A DNA stretch of 64,000 nucleotides from Siderastrea siderea (GCA_964030785.1 OZ034975.1:34935769-34999768), one strand, 5' to 3'. Positions 51,248 to 59,523 are shown, counted from the first letter of the stretch. Numbers and translations: made by a program. Notes: generated by a model not told the origin, from the letters alone.

Positions 51248-54091
51248 TTACTGGTATCCATAGGGGTAGGTCTTGAAGGTGTTGTGATCAATGACTCGTT
51301 TGTCATAGACCAACTTGTACCATTTATGTTGGGGTTCAGTGAGCAAGGTGTAGTTTGTTGGGTTGCGAACAATTTGATAAGTTTTCGTAACTTGGATTTC
51401 CCGTGGTTTGGGAAGGGGTTTCTGGATTTCCTCTTTGACATTTTGACGCATGACGTCATAATTGAGTTGAGTGTGTCCTTCGCTGTTGAGTCGGAAGCCT
51501 CTGACCTTGCATTCCACTTTTCCTTTATTCGTAGTATACCCATAGTTCTTGGGTCCTCCACTGACAAATTCTTGGATGTATTCTTTATCATCTAATTCGG
51601 AGGCGAAGTCCCCAAGATAGGAACCCAATACAGGTTTGAATTGAGTGGGTGTTTCCTCCAGGTAGATGACGGAGTCGGTGTCAAAGTAGAGGACTCTTTC
51701 CCCTAAGTCTTCCAGGGCGTCATACAATTTAAGGCGGGCGTGGCAGGTAGTGAAGCAGGCCACAAAAATGTTGAGGTTGGGCGAGACGCGGATGTCCTCT
51801 TTTTGGTTTTGGTAGTGGATCTCCACAGTTTGTTCATTGATAACGGTGACGTGACGTACGTCTAAGGCATCGCTATCCAAGAACTGGTGGAAGGCATGAG
51901 GATCATCAAAGGCTTGAATTTGCGTCTTGTTGAGGCGTTGTCCAAACTTGCCCCACATGGAGTTCAACATGAGCTTGGCTAGGGTACGGAGGCCCGGGTT
52001 GTATTCGATCTTGTCGTATTCCAACTGGATGCCTTCATGCAGGAAGTACTGTTCGATGTAACGTTGCTTTTCTTCTTCTGTCATGTTGTCCTTAGGCCAC
52101 CCACTAGCTTCTTGTTTGATTTTCAACCAGGTGTTGACATAATCGGCGAAGAGGCCCTCACAGGTCTCTTCAAAATGCCAGACTTCGTAGATGTATTGGA
52201 CTTGGTACCCGAGCTCGACGGCTTTATACAGTTCTGGGGTACACCAAGTACTTGTGAGGGCGCGTTGTTCGTCGGTGTGAGGGCAATGATAGGATCTGTC
52301 CAAAAGAGGTTTGTCCATTTCTTCTTCCACACAACGGGCACAGAGTGGAAAGAGGAGTTTGTTGTCATGACGGTAAGGCAGCACGGGATGGTACAATTCA
52401 CGGGGAGGCAGGATTTTGCATTGGATGAGCCCAAAGTACTGGTGTATGTCCGTGTGACCCGGTTGATAAGAGATGGTGGGATGTCCTTTGGGGTAGGTGG
52501 ACTTCTTGTTGACCCACGGGTACAAGGAGGTGACATCAATGTAGTGAATTTTTTGGCCAGGGGTAATATGATGGTAGAGTTTAATGGCATTGGTACGACC
52601 TCCACAGAAAGCATCCCGAGGTTCAAGTGGTTGGATAAAGTTGAGTTCCCGGACGAAGGAGTCAATCTCTGGGTGGGTGTCTCGGAGGTGGTCCCATTGA
52701 CATCCCCAGATTTGAATGACGTTGTACCCTTGGTCGGTAAGCTTTTGGACTTTGTCTTGGGTGACGTCATAGAGGTCCTGCATGGTTCGATCATAGTTGC
52801 GGGGGTGTTTTTCGTAGCGATGGGGATAACAGGTAGGGCATCCGTGGGTGAAACAGCCTTGAAATTCGTAGACGGTGTGGGTGTCGGGGCAATAACCATC
52901 CACATAGATCTTGGTCCCGGGGATCTTATACTCGCCTTGATTTCGGACATGTTGGATGTATTGGTGATGATGATGAGGCTCTGGATTGGCACTGGCCAGT
53001 AGATCGTCGGGGGTAAGATCTTGGAGGGCGCGTTGACGTAGTTGGTGATCGCACCAGGTTAACCATTGAAGGGCTGGGATGGACTGGTTGATGTTATTTC
53101 TCCACCCCTTATGACCGGCGGGTTCGCTGGCAATACTGTTGGGGATCATCCGGTTCATACGTAAATCTCGATTACAAGCGGAGGCAATGGTGACGTGATC
53201 GAAGGGATTGAAGCCTGTTAAGTCTTCAAACATGCGTTTGAAAGTCAGACATCCTTGTTTCAAGAGTCGTACATCGGAACTGCAATAGGACAATAACTCT
53301 TGTTGGAAATGAAACACCACACCCTGGTCGCGTTGTTCTTGATGCCAGGTTTCAAAGGCTTGTCTTCCTTCGAGTGTCATGCTCTCAGGCATGTAGTAAT
53401 CGCGTGAGGGGAGGATGCCCACGTAGTTTTGATAATAATCATGGGGCTGGTTGAACTTGTGGGGGAAATAGCCTTTGCAGAGTTCTGTCAAACCAAAGGT
53501 TTTGGGAAACGCGGAGAGGGGCATCTGGAAGAAACTCATGGAATCAATGAACCGGATGTGGTCATGTTTGATCTCTAAGAGTTTACATCCGTTGCGGAGT
53601 TGTTGGACGATGCGGTTTTCACTATAGTATTCTTGGATGATAAAGTACCCATCGTACCCTTGAAAATTATGAGCGATGACGTTGACTTGACGGGTATCGT
53701 TGAGGGTCAAGGTATCCAACCATTCCAGAAAGTCACGGATACAAGTGGAACCTGGGAAAGGCTTGGGTTCATCCTTGTCTTCGGTTTCGGCCACGACGAG
53801 ATTGGCAATGTGTTTTCCCTGGGGTTGCATGGCTTCGATATCAAAGAAGACGTGTAAGGGAGGCAGGTCTTGCTCGTCCTCGTCCTCGGAGGAGGCATGG
53901 GGTTCCGCGGCGGCGGCGGCACCTCGTTTGGCGCGAGGACCTTTTTGACGGGTCCTCTTTCTCTTCTTTTGGTCTTGAGGTTTGGGGGCTCTTTGTATAA
54001 AACAACGGTGATGGTCAGCGTGGACGTACTGATGACAAGACGGGCAATCCACGTGCCAACAATGGTGACGTTGAATGCGGGACAAGCCCAA
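51248..54091 (-). CDS. polB: Protein-primed family B DNA polymerase, catalytic part (adintovirus/Polinton type)
   Basis: Replicates the viral genome using a protein primer. In this 947-codon frame the exonuclease motifs are FFDIEAM (D84, E86), HNFQGYD (D147) and YCSSD (D273). FQGCFTHGC follows, then polymerase motif A DVTSLYP (D519), motif B KLMLNSMWG (K706-G714) and motif C YFDTDS (D804, D806), and GGPKNYGY. All catalytic residues are present. The frame begins at a non-ATG codon because the true N-terminus lies in the -1-related frame of the ORF at 53707-55428, so a single-base change near 54095 separates the two. Combined length, near 1,390 residues, fits the family. The gene lies next to the putative left end of the element and its far end has a poly(A) signal. 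Confidence 0.93.
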   Translation of the reverse strand: MGLSRIQRHHCWHVDCPSCHQYVHADHHRCFIQRAPKPQDQKKRKRTRQKGPRAKRGAAAAAEPHASSEDEDEQDLPPLHVFFDIEAMQPQGKHIANLVVAETEDKDEPKPFPGSTCIRDFLEWLDTLTLNDTRQVNVIAHNFQGYDGYFIIQEYYSENRIVQQLRNGCKLLEIKHDHIRFIDSMSFFQMPLSAFPKTFGLTELCKGYFPHKFNQPHDYYQNYVGILPSRDYYMPESMTLEGRQAFETWHQEQRDQGVVFHFQQELLSYCSSDVRLLKQGCLTFKRMFEDLTGFNPFDHVTIASACNRDLRMNRMIPNSIASEPAGHKGWRNNINQSIPALQWLTWCDHQLRQRALQDLTPDDLLASANPEPHHHHQYIQHVRNQGEYKIPGTKIYVDGYCPDTHTVYEFQGCFTHGCPTCYPHRYEKHPRNYDRTMQDLYDVTQDKVQKLTDQGYNVIQIWGCQWDHLRDTHPEIDSFVRELNFIQPLEPRDAFCGGRTNAIKLYHHITPGQKIHYIDVTSLYPWVNKKSTYPKGHPTISYQPGHTDIHQYFGLIQCKILPPRELYHPVLPYRHDNKLLFPLCARCVEEEMDKPLLDRSYHCPHTDEQRALTSTWCTPELYKAVELGYQVQYIYEVWHFEETCEGLFADYVNTWLKIKQEASGWPKDNMTEEEKQRYIEQYFLHEGIQLEYDKIEYNPGLRTLAKLMLNSMWGKFGQRLNKTQIQAFDDPHAFHQFLDSDALDVRHVTVINEQTVEIHYQNQKEDIRVSPNLNIFVACFTTCHARLKLYDALEDLGERVLYFDTDSVIYLEETPTQFKPVLGSYLGDFASELDDKEYIQEFVSGGPKNYGYTTNKGKVECKVRGFRLNSEGHTQLNYDVMRQNVKEEIQKPLPKPREIQVTKTYQIVRNPTNYTLLTEPQHKWYKLVYDKRVIDHNTFKTYPYGYQ

Positions 54092-55428
54092 ATGTGTTGA
54101 TAACAGTCAGGGCATCGGTGTCGTTGAGAGCACACGGAGGTCTGGAGGCCCGTGGCGGGTTTGCCCGCATGGGTCTTGCTGGAATGGGCTTCGAAACACG
54201 CGGGTCCAAAAAAGTCCCGATGACACGAGTCGCAACGTTGAGTGGCTTTCAGGTGTCGGGGGTAAGCATGTTGAAAGTCTGGACAATCTTTCTGTCGACA
54301 GGCTCCACACAACTTGGTTTTGGTGCATCGATGCAGTCCCTCATGGTCATAGGGTTTCCAACAATCCGCACACACATAACTGGACCCGAAAAATCCCGGC
54401 AATTTGGTGATCACGTCGTAATGGTCTTGGTTGTGCAACAGGATCAGTTGTTTGTCAGAAAGGGGTCCAAACGTCGTGATGTGGAACGATCGCTGCGCAT
54501 CCACCAGGATGATCTGGTAACCGGTGAGGGACGGAGCTTGACTGAATTGGGTCAAGGCATCATAGCTGCAAGGACCGAGGGGTACCTTGGCTTCATTCTG
54601 GAGGTCCAGAGCTAGGGTTCGCTGGATTTGACTTCCTTTTCGAATCGAATGCCATTTCGGGTGCTGGTCCACGTGAGCTTTGGCGAGCACGAGGGCTCTG
54701 GCACAACAGAGTTCGTCATCGTTGGTGATGGTTATTACCGACCGTTTGTTGGTTGTCAACATGGTCATGGTGGGATGCCCTGGTTTCCCACGACGGGGTT
54801 TGCCGGTACCTTGAGGAGCATGATGAACTTGAGTGATGGAGACTTGAAAGGAGTCATCCATTTCAAATTGTTCGTTGCTGTTGAGGGCTTGGGCTAAACG
54901 TTGGAACAGAGCTTCCACCCGTTCTGTGTCTCGACGCCATTCACCTGCACGTAATCCCCACCCCTGAAAATTATTGTGCAGGCGATCGGATGCTATGGTA
55001 AAGTAGAGGCGATCTTGATCGTGGAGGTCGGGGGTGGTGGTTAACACTTGATCGACGGCTCGACGTAATCCATCTTGCAGAGCTTGGGCTATATTTTGAC
55101 CTGGCATCAAGTTCCCCCTTTGACGTAACTGGGTCTTGAAATGACGTTCTTGTACCCCCATGCGATCACTCTTCCGATTCACAAAAGGTTCTAAGTCAAA
55201 TTGGAAGGTAACTTGCGCAGAGGGATCCAATCCACCCCCGCTTTGTTCCCATTGGTTCAAGGCCTCTTCACAAATCTCATCACTGTCCGGCATCTCTTCG
55301 GTAGAAATCAAAGGTCCCATACAGGAATTGGTGTCGTCTTCCGAATCAGAGATGTCCAAACCGAGCATGGACATTATCTCACGTCTAGCGAGGCCGCTTG
55401 GCCCCGCCACATTGTCTTGTGAGGACAT
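53707..55428 (-). CDS. polB: N-terminal part of the DNA polymerase (zinc-binding region), frameshifted
   Basis: Begins at an ATG 34-41 bases downstream of a TATA box. Residues 1-440 form a natural N-terminus: an acidic start, an alpha/beta region, then CADCWKPYDHEGLHRC, LCGACRQKDC, RCDSCHRDFFGPAC and RHRCPDCYQH, a string of Cys/His pairs likely to bind zinc. After about residue 445 the frame becomes low-complexity and Pro-rich, because the coding sense passes to the frame of 51248-54091, where the Cys/His pattern continues (HHCWHVDCPSCH). I see no slippery heptamer in register at the switch, so a one-base deletion or a sequence error is likelier than programmed frameshifting. Confidence 0.85.
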   Translation of the reverse strand: MSSQDNVAGPSGLARREIMSMLGLDISDSEDDTNSCMGPLISTEEMPDSDEICEEALNQWEQSGGGLDPSAQVTFQFDLEPFVNRKSDRMGVQERHFKTQLRQRGNLMPGQNIAQALQDGLRRAVDQVLTTTPDLHDQDRLYFTIASDRLHNNFQGWGLRAGEWRRDTERVEALFQRLAQALNSNEQFEMDDSFQVSITQVHHAPQGTGKPRRGKPGHPTMTMLTTNKRSVITITNDDELCCARALVLAKAHVDQHPKWHSIRKGSQIQRTLALDLQNEAKVPLGPCSYDALTQFSQAPSLTGYQIILVDAQRSFHITTFGPLSDKQLILLHNQDHYDVITKLPGFFGSSYVCADCWKPYDHEGLHRCTKTKLCGACRQKDCPDFQHAYPRHLKATQRCDSCHRDFFGPACFEAHSSKTHAGKPATGLQTSVCSQRHRCPDCYQHIWACPAFNVTIVGTWIARLVISTSTLTITVVLYKEPPNLKTKRRERGPVKKVLAPNEVPPPPRNPMPPPRTRTSKTCLPYTSSLISKPCNPRENTLPISSWPKPKTRMNPSLSQVPLVSVTFWNGWIP

Positions 55429-55461
55429 GATCAGATGAAGTCACTGGAGATCGGGGCTCTG

Positions 55462-55469
55462 TTTTTATA
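55462..55469 (-). promoter_or_regulatory. TATA box of the polymerase gene
   Basis: Minus-strand TATAAAAA ends 34 bases before the ATG at 55428. It faces the plus-strand TATA at 55629, forming a divergent promoter of about 240 bp. Confidence 0.7.
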
Positions 55470-55628
55470 GAGAACCAAAATGTCACGTGGGAGGGGAAGG
55501 AGCCAATCACTAAACAGGGTGCCCCGTAGAGAGGGGGTGCCCTAGGGAGGGGTGGGACGGGGTGGGGGGACCCCCCTCCCCCCTCTCTAATGGGGGTCCA
55601 TGGTGCATCACGGGAACGAATGAGAGAC

Positions 55629-55635
55629 TATAAAA
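55629..55635 (+). promoter_or_regulatory. TATA box of the plus-strand viral genes
   Basis: TATAAAA 38 bases upstream of the ATG at 55667. Confidence 0.7.
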
Positions 55636-55666
55636 CAGATCGATCCTCGGGCTGGAACATCTCAAC

Positions 55667-56080
55667 ATGGACTCTTGCCAGGAGAAGTTGTTAGAGACGT
55701 TTGAAGAGTTCGAGCTCGATTTAGAAGTCGAAGACATTTTGAAGAAAGTGAAGCAGGAGTTGTTGCTGAAGGACGAAGGCTTTAGTGAGTTTGTGGAACG
55801 ATTAAAGGAACTGGAGCCGGAAAAAGTGGAAGCCCAGAGACGTCGAAGAGAACAGGCGGCTCCCTTTCATTCACAGTGCTACCCTCAAATGACCTGTGAG
55901 TGGTTTGTGGAGGGGTTGGATTATTGTTGCAATTACTGGCGGTACCAATTCAAACGTCCACGGACACCTCCGCCAGCACCGCCCCCATCGCCCCATGTCT
56001 GCCGGAAACGAGGGCCTCCGCCGCAGCAACCGTCGTCACATACCCCCCGTGAAGTACCGACCAAACAACGACGACGATGA
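55667..56080 (+). CDS. Unrecognised viral protein, coiled coil plus Pro-rich tail
   Basis: 137 residues from the first ATG after a TATA box. The first 60 residues are charged and heptad-like (ETFEEFELDLEVEDILKKV, LLLKDEGFSEFVERLKELE), suggesting a coiled coil. An aromatic/Cys patch (CEWFVEGLDYCCNYW) follows, then a Pro-rich basic end. Its last 185 bases overlap the start of the 454-codon ORF in another frame. It may be a separate early protein or the first exon of a product joined to that ORF. No homologous family recognised. Confidence 0.6.
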   Translation: MDSCQEKLLETFEEFELDLEVEDILKKVKQELLLKDEGFSEFVERLKELEPEKVEAQRRRREQAAPFHSQCYPQMTCEWFVEGLDYCCNYWRYQFKRPRTPPPAPPPSPHVCRKRGPPPQQPSSHTPREVPTKQRRR

Positions 56081-57260
56081 CTCTGACCCAGACGACGACT
56101 TGAACGACATTGACTATGTTCCCGACTATGACCCGAACGACGACGACGACGACGACGTTGACGACTATGACCCGAACGACGACGACGACGACGACGTTGA
56201 CGACTATGACCCGAACGACGACGACGAAACGACAGAGTTACTGACGAAAGACGAACGACGACGGAGACGGAACGCCATCAAAAAAGCTAGGTACAATGCC
56301 CGCTACCCAGAGAAAGCCCGAGCGAGGAATATTGTGAAAAAAGCCAACTACCGACGCAAGTACCCTGAGAAAGTGCGTGCTGCCAAAAAACGATACCGAG
56401 AACAATATCCGGATCGAGTGCAGGAGTCCAAAAGGCGTTATGAGGAGACGCATAAGGAGCAACGGACTGCCAGCAAAAAAAAATGGGCCCAAAAGAACCG
56501 AGCACGTTGTGCCGAATACGACCGGAAGTATAGAGAGAAACATCGGGAACGTTTGAGAGCCCAAGCGCGTGAATATCGTCAAAAGAATCGTGTACGAATA
56601 TTGGCGTACAAAAGGATGTACAATAAAAGGGCCAAAGCACGGGCGGCTCGTCGGGCCTATCGTGCTGCGAACCAGGAGAAACTGCATGCGCAAAGAAGAG
56701 AGTACTACTGGGCGAACCGCGAGAGGTTCTTGGAGCTCGCTAAAAGGTACTACCACAACAAAAGGAAGCAGGTGTCTCGCCCCATAACGCCAAAAACACT
56801 GCGGGTGGTATTGACTAATTGTAGGACGCAACCTTCTCTGGAAACCTATTTGAATGACTTTTGTACCTCCTTACCTTCTGTAGAGAGACAGAAAACGGAA
56901 GAGAAAATCAAAGCATTAGGACCCTTGAAACTGACCATTCCCTTGGAGGACTTTAAGAAATCGACGCCTAAAATGTCTGAGAACTTTTCTTTTTGTGAAT
57001 CATTTCTAGATTCTTATACTCTCACGGATATGGATTCGGGGGGTGTGCAAGTCATGGACCCCCCTGACTTGGGCCCCTCTGACTTGGAGGACTTTTCGTC
57101 TTTGTTGCAGAGCATAACGCCTGACGAGTGGACCGAGTTACTGAAGGATGTGGAGGACTCTTGTTCCTTTGATCTGGAGGCATTGGTGCCCCCTGAAGAC
57201 CTCGTTCACGACATGTCACCCGACGAGGGGGTGGATTTAATGTATGATTTAGTAACGTAA
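55896..57260 (+). CDS. Acidic/basic-repeat viral protein, possible DNA-binding regulator
   Basis: The 454-codon frame has three distinct regions. Residues about 57-112 are acidic, with a tandem DDYDPNDDDDDDV unit. Residues about 120-292 are very basic with a period near 15 residues (for example RYREQYPDRVQESKR, KYREKHRERLRAQAR, EYRQKNRVRILAYKR). Residues about 300-454 are acidic and hydrophobic (SDLEDFSSLLQSITPDEW, ELLKDVEDSCSFDLEAL), like a transcription-activation domain. A nucleic-acid-binding regulator is an inference only. The first 50 codons overlap the preceding ORF and may not be translated; the true start is uncertain. Confidence 0.65.
   Translation: MSGLWRGWIIVAITGGTNSNVHGHLRQHRPHRPMSAGNEGLRRSNRRHIPPVKYRPNNDDDDSDPDDDLNDIDYVPDYDPNDDDDDDVDDYDPNDDDDDDVDDYDPNDDDETTELLTKDERRRRRNAIKKARYNARYPEKARARNIVKKANYRRKYPEKVRAAKKRYREQYPDRVQESKRRYEETHKEQRTASKKKWAQKNRARCAEYDRKYREKHRERLRAQAREYRQKNRVRILAYKRMYNKRAKARAARRAYRAANQEKLHAQRREYYWANRERFLELAKRYYHNKRKQVSRPITPKTLRVVLTNCRTQPSLETYLNDFCTSLPSVERQKTEEKIKALGPLKLTIPLEDFKKSTPKMSENFSFCESFLDSYTLTDMDSGGVQVMDPPDLGPSDLEDFSSLLQSITPDEWTELLKDVEDSCSFDLEALVPPEDLVHDMSPDEGVDLMYDLVT
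56126..56229 (+). repeat. Tandem 36-39-base repeats within the acidic region
   Basis: About 2.5 copies of a unit starting gactatgacccgaacgacga. Confidence 0.85.
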
Positions 57261-57265
57261 AACAT

Positions 57266-57364
57266 TTTCGTCTCAGTATTTGGCAGAACATCCGTCTCAG
57301 TATTTGGCAGAACATTCGTCTCAGTATTTGGAAGAACATCCGTCTCAGTATTTGGCAGAACAAT
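57266..57364. repeat. Four tandem 24-bp repeats between convergent viral genes
   Basis: The unit starts cgtctcagtatttgg and ends gaacat, repeated four times with two or three base changes, directly after the plus-strand stop codon. Confidence 0.95.
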
Positions 57365-57403
57365 GAACTTGACAACTCATGAACCAATGAGACAGTGACA
57401 TGG

Positions 57404-57410
57404 TTTTTTA
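57404..57410 (-). terminator. Possible poly(A) signal for the late gene cluster
   Basis: Minus-strand AATAAA about 125 bases past the stop of the PLA2 gene. Confidence 0.4.
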
Positions 57411-57531
57411 TTTTATCAGGATTGTTTACATCACAATGGGTTTTGTCTCGCCAATCCTGCTTGAGACTCAACACGAACTACAGAATAACAATGTGACATT
57501 TTCATTTTTGACTCAACATGTGATTAAATGT

Positions 57532-57879
57532 TTACAATTTTAAACGTTTCTTGGCTTGCATAATTTTCTTGACCACCCGTTCCGTCTTGTTTTTCTTGCC
57601 GGGTAATCGATCAATGGCTTGGATCATCTTGGTATCGGCTTTCCATTTATCTTGCAAATTCTTGGCACGACTGTAATCAATGTCGTGTTGCTTAGCAATC
57701 TGGTCCAAGCGATTGATCCCGGGATCCCCACGTTTCAGACGTTTAGCCAAATGGGTGCCAGGGCCCATGTACTGATAACCGGGCCAATGAAATTCTTTGC
57801 CGGTTTTCGCAATCCATTTTTGGACATCCAAGGCCCCTCCTCGTTGGGGGCGTCCCCTTCTCCTCCTCTTGGTGGGCAT
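57532..57879 (-). CDS. Phospholipase A2-like capsid protein (parvovirus VP1u type)
   Basis: 115 residues. The calcium-loop-like YMGPGT lies at 37-42, the catalytic pair HD at 65-66 in QHDIDY, and downstream Asp in LQDKWKAD, the arrangement of parvoviral VP1 PLA2 domains. In parvoviruses this enzyme breaches the endosomal membrane during entry, and a similar role is inferred here. The N-terminus is Arg-rich and followed by QRGGALDV, a plausible adenain cleavage site shared with neighbouring proteins. The ATG lies a few bases after the stop of the upstream gene (57883), consistent with tight late-gene packing. Confidence 0.88.
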   Translation of the reverse strand: MPTKRRRRGRPQRGGALDVQKWIAKTGKEFHWPGYQYMGPGTHLAKRLKRGDPGINRLDQIAKQHDIDYSRAKNLQDKWKADTKMIQAIDRLPGKKNKTERVVKKIMQAKKRLKL

Positions 57880-57882
57880 GTT

Positions 57883-58521
57883 TTAGTCACTGTCGTAATC
57901 CAATCGACGTCGTAACTTTTTGCCACGAGCCCAATCTTCCCAACCGGGTAAAGGTTTCAATCGTTCCACTTCACGAGCGGGTCCTTTGCCTTTGCGACTC
58001 TCGGCTAACTTTTTTTCCAAGGTCTTGCGCTGTTCTCGAATGGCTTCTAAACGCGACCGGGTATCCCCTCGACTGGTGGATGGGCTCCCTTTCTTGACAA
58101 TCTTACTGGTAGTGGCTGCTCCTTTGCCTTTCTTGGTTGCAGGGGTAATGGGTGGTTTGGGAGTCGACGGGCTGCCTTTTATCATGCGCTTCAACCATTG
58201 TTCCACAGGTCCCGTCACCAAATCCCCGGCCTCTTCCTCGCCTTCTTCACCTGGCGGACCACCCGGGGCACCCGGGGCACCAACCCCCACCCCGCCAGGA
58301 AATTGACGAATGCGTTTGGTTAACTTGATTAATTCTTGACTCAACGGTTTGGTTTGAGCATTAACCAGGGCTGGGGGTAATTGAGGGTTGGCTAACAAGA
58401 CATGTTTTTTGGCGGCGAGCGTCGCGGCTTTGTTCAACAAGGCATTTTCGGTGAGTTCTCCTTTGTAATATTGAATGAGTTGTTCCAAGTCCTTTTGGGG
58501 AATCATGTACACTTCGTCCAT
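57883..58521 (-). CDS. Conserved adintovirus-type virion protein of unknown function
   Basis: 212 residues. The N-terminal 75 are ordered (VYMIPQKDLEQLIQYYKGEL, NALLNKAATLAAKKHVLL, LSQELIKLTKRIRQFPG). Then comes a Gly/Pro/Glu-rich linker, a Lys/Ser/Thr-rich segment and a basic coiled-coil end (RLEAIREQRKTLEKKLAES) closing with an acidic DYDSD. The N-terminal helix pattern resembles a protein repeatedly seen in adintovirus/Polinton gene clusters; I cannot assign a function. It overlaps the end of the Cys-rich gene by about 19 bases. Confidence 0.75.
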   Translation of the reverse strand: MDEVYMIPQKDLEQLIQYYKGELTENALLNKAATLAAKKHVLLANPQLPPALVNAQTKPLSQELIKLTKRIRQFPGGVGVGAPGAPGGPPGEEGEEEAGDLVTGPVEQWLKRMIKGSPSTPKPPITPATKKGKGAATTSKIVKKGSPSTSRGDTRSRLEAIREQRKTLEKKLAESRKGKGPAREVERLKPLPGWEDWARGKKLRRRLDYDSD

Positions 58522-58733
58522 GTTCGTTGACTACAGTCGGAGCAAAGTTCCCCGTCTTCCTGGTCACGGCAACTCTTACAAAGACGGGCCCTCAAGATGT
58601 GTTGGTACTCTCGATACAACAGGTGATATTTATGCTTCCAATAATGACACTCGTCTTTCCATTTGTCGGTGGCCCGATTGGCCTCTTGTAATAGAGTCAT
58701 CCACGTAGGGAGGGTTAACGAACACATTGACAT
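58503..58733 (-). CDS. Small Cys-rich viral protein, probable zinc-binding
   Basis: 76 residues. A helical N-terminal half (LLQEANRATDKWKDECHYW) is followed by RLCKSCRDQEDGELCSDC, a CxxC-x7-CxxC pattern suited to one zinc ion. Its ends overlap both neighbours by about 19 bases, supporting a real gene in a compact cluster. Family not recognised. Confidence 0.6.
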   Translation of the reverse strand: MSMCSLTLPTWMTLLQEANRATDKWKDECHYWKHKYHLLYREYQHILRARLCKSCRDQEDGELCSDCSQRTWTKCT

Positions 58734-59032
58734 AACACCTCGTGAAGTCCTTGAAACAATCCGCTTCCTTTTTGTCGGACTAACCCCTGACGACGTTTTT
58801 TGACGGAATGTCGACGACGTCCCAAATCACGTAGTACCTTTTTATAGGGTTGAAGTTTAGCCAGCATGGGTGGGGTGACGGGAATCTTGTTTTTTAAAAA
58901 GTTCAAGACCAATTCACTCACAGCATTGATTTGATCGGCATTGGCATGTTGTAACAACTCTTGACGTTTGGAACCATTGGCTTCTTGTAACATGGACCGT
59001 AAAAACGGGAATTGACGTCGAAGACGTTGCAT
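58715..59032 (-). CDS. Small basic viral core-like protein
   Basis: 105 residues. A helical N-terminal part (MQRLRRQFPFLRSMLQEA, ADQINAVSELVLNFLKNKIP) is followed by a basic RRRHSVKKRRQGLVRQKGSG stretch and a hydrophobic end. Similar small proteins occur in Polinton/adintovirus clusters of invertebrates (recognised by pattern only). A nucleic-acid-binding core role is inferred. The start lies four bases left of the stop of the next small gene. Confidence 0.7.
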   Translation of the reverse strand: MQRLRRQFPFLRSMLQEANGSKRQELLQHANADQINAVSELVLNFLKNKIPVTPPMLAKLQPYKKVLRDLGRRRHSVKKRRQGLVRQKGSGLFQGLHEVLCQCVR

Positions 59033-59035
59033 CCT

Positions 59036-59200
59036 TTATCGATGACGACGACGATACCGTTGATTGGCTTTTTGAATCGTGCGTTTTATACGTTTATCCG
59101 TTTCCAAGGCCACGGCTTTCCCCAATCCTACCATAGCGGGGACCAATAGATTTAAAAAACCGCCTCGTTGACGACGGCGTCGTCTTCTCCTCCTCACCAT
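59036..59200 (-). CDS. 54-residue Arg-rich core peptide (adenovirus pX/mu-like)
   Basis: ATG at 59198-59200, TAA at 59036-59038. MV plus eight Arg leads into QRGGFLNLLVPAMVGLG, a KAVALETDKRIKRTI helix, and an Arg-rich end. It has the same plan, Arg tract, RGG, then hydrophobic segment, as its neighbours, which suggests protease processing after RGG. Its start overlaps the end of the gene at 59194 by seven bases. Confidence 0.7.
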   Translation of the reverse strand: MVRRRRRRRRQRGGFLNLLVPAMVGLGKAVALETDKRIKRTIQKANQRYRRRHR

Positions 59201-59523
59201 GGTCGACCCGTCAATAGACGTTGAAGGGCTTTGTCTTGTTTGATGGCGTCTCGCGTCTCTTTATAGCCTTGACGGGTATTGCGTTTAAAATCTTGCCACC
59301 AACCCCCACCTCGTTGTCGTCGGTAATGTTGTACATTATCGGTAATGCCTTTCAAGGCTTGACCACCTAATTTGCCTAAAGCCAGTCCAAACCCAGGGGC
59401 GGGACCTGATAGAAACATACTCATGCCATGGGCAATTTTATCCACCAAACGGGGTTTGCGACGCATTAAAGCCCCTCCTCGTTGTTTCCTTTTTCTGCGT
59501 CGTCGTCGTCGTTGGACGGCCAT
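59194..59523 (-). CDS. Arg-rich minor capsid protein with two RGG sites (pVI/pX-like)
   Basis: 109 residues. The N-terminus is an Arg/Lys tract ending KQRGGALMRRKP, then an amphipathic segment (IAHGMSMFLSGPAPGFGLAL), a second site RRQRGGGWWQDF, and a basic C-terminus. The amphipathic helix between two potential cleavage sites recalls adenovirus protein VI, which disrupts membranes; this is inference. It overlaps the upstream membrane-protein gene by about 58 bases. Confidence 0.7.
   Translation of the reverse strand: MAVQRRRRRRKRKQRGGALMRRKPRLVDKIAHGMSMFLSGPAPGFGLALGKLGGQALKGITDNVQHYRRQRGGGWWQDFKRNTRQGYKETRDAIKQDKALQRLLTGRPW

Noticed and set aside
52037..53002. Long plus-strand ORF opposite the polymerase
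   Set aside because: Antisense shadow of the polymerase catalytic region; no domain of its own.
54070..54110. Programmed -1 frameshift in polymerase
   Set aside because: No slippery heptamer in the proper register was seen.
54094..54615. Plus-strand ORF opposite polymerase N-terminus
   Set aside because: Antisense of the Cys-rich coding region, no recognisable motif.
56238..56831. Minus-strand ORF opposite the basic-repeat protein
   Set aside because: Mirror of the biased plus-strand codons.
57266..57364. CRISPR-like array
   Set aside because: Units are contiguous with no spacers, and the genome is eukaryotic.
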